Positions 63,930 through 64,000 of a DNA stretch of 64,000 nt are shown here, piece by piece. The notes beneath the pieces were generated by a model. That model worked only from the letters and a program-made list of their open reading frames with translations. It did not search any database and was not told the DNA's origin. The translations under genes were made by a program, and so were the position numbers. The stretch spans positions 3,162,001 to 3,226,000 of the forward strand of contig NZ_CP058557.1 of the NCBI RefSeq assembly GCF_018141165.1. The letters run 5' to 3'. The stretch comes from Alkaliphilus sp. B6464 (lineage in GTDB: Bacteria; Bacillota; Clostridia; Peptostreptococcales; Natronincolaceae). Each line of letters starts with the position of its first letter. Position 1 is the stretch's first letter.

Positions 63930-64000
63930 AAAAAAAGCTCCCACCTCCAAGATTTTATAATCTTGAGGACGAGAGCTATAGCTTCGTGTTGCCACCTCAG
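63930..64000 (-). promoter_or_regulatory. T-box leader of the MetRS-like gene (3' part; continues past the window)
   Basis: The minus strand reads CTGAGGTGGCAACACG from the edge, a T-box antiterminator sequence, then CTCTCGTCCTC. A terminator follows with arms 63936-63953 / 63960-63976 and T7. The specifier hairpin lies right of base 64,000, so the amino acid cannot be read here. Methionine would be expected from the downstream gene. Confidence 0.88.

Overview
The window is AT-rich DNA with strong AGGAGG-type ribosome-binding sites, many intrinsic terminators, T-box and cobalamin leaders, an anaerobic (cbi-type) corrin pathway, and two genes that appear to read UGA as selenocysteine. Together these point to an anaerobic low-GC Firmicute of class Clostridia, perhaps an Alkaliphilus/Tissierella-like lineage. 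The class is an inference from gene content; the genus is a guess.

Bases 1 to about 11,300 are the right part of an integrated phage-like element that runs off the left edge. The integrase gene (9992-11101) abuts the 3' end of a tRNA-Thr gene (11233-11307). Next to it is a CI-like repressor / ImmA-type protease pair facing a Cro-like gene across a divergent promoter region. A leftward early operon follows (excisionase-like, DnaD-like, DnaC-like, and broken ssb and rusA genes). The distal cargo holds an HNH nuclease, a small membrane protein, two cytosine-5 DNA methyltransferases and a gene-free stretch of about 1 kb packed with stems and repeated modules (2395-3440). I read that stretch as a candidate giant structured non-coding RNA of the ornate phage type. 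The broken ssb and rusA genes suggest a defective element.

Bases 11,400-26,700 are chromosomal: a flotillin/NfeD membrane pair, a PspC/LiaF-like envelope-stress pair, a SWIM-SNF2 helicase, a YjiH transporter, a TtcA-like tRNA thiolase, a MarR/AhpD-like/lipoyl-dihydrolipoamide dehydrogenase run, and topoisomerase III.

Bases 26,800-32,700 form a selenium/sulfur redox region. Two near-identical exported C-GCAxxG-C-C lipoproteins each carry an in-frame UGA followed at once by a SECIS-like hairpin. A small zinc-ribbon gene lies between them. Beside them are a LysR regulator, a YedE-TusA-YedE transport/sulfur-carrier set and a 1-Cys peroxiredoxin. Then come HelD with a TetR regulator, a MATE gene fragment, a second LysR, RecQ, and a pst phosphate operon carrying an extra HAD protein.

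Bases 43,000-54,750 read leftward. A cobalamin riboswitch with terminator precedes btuF-btuC-btuD-cbiC-D-E-T-F-G-H-J-L, which looks like one operon for corrinoid uptake and ring contraction. Below it an NSS-family sodium/amino-acid symporter has a leader with a 19-residue peptide ending in five consecutive Tyr codons plus Arg, followed by competing hairpins and two terminators. This looks like a tyrosine-sensing attenuator. The right end has a response regulator/ABC/histidine kinase cell-envelope module, a truncated T-box leader, a duplicated DUF2809 membrane gene (one copy frameshifted in a poly-A tract), a DUF3810 protein, a D-cysteine desulfhydrase-like enzyme, and a MetRS-like class I tRNA ligase behind a T-box leader cut by the window edge.
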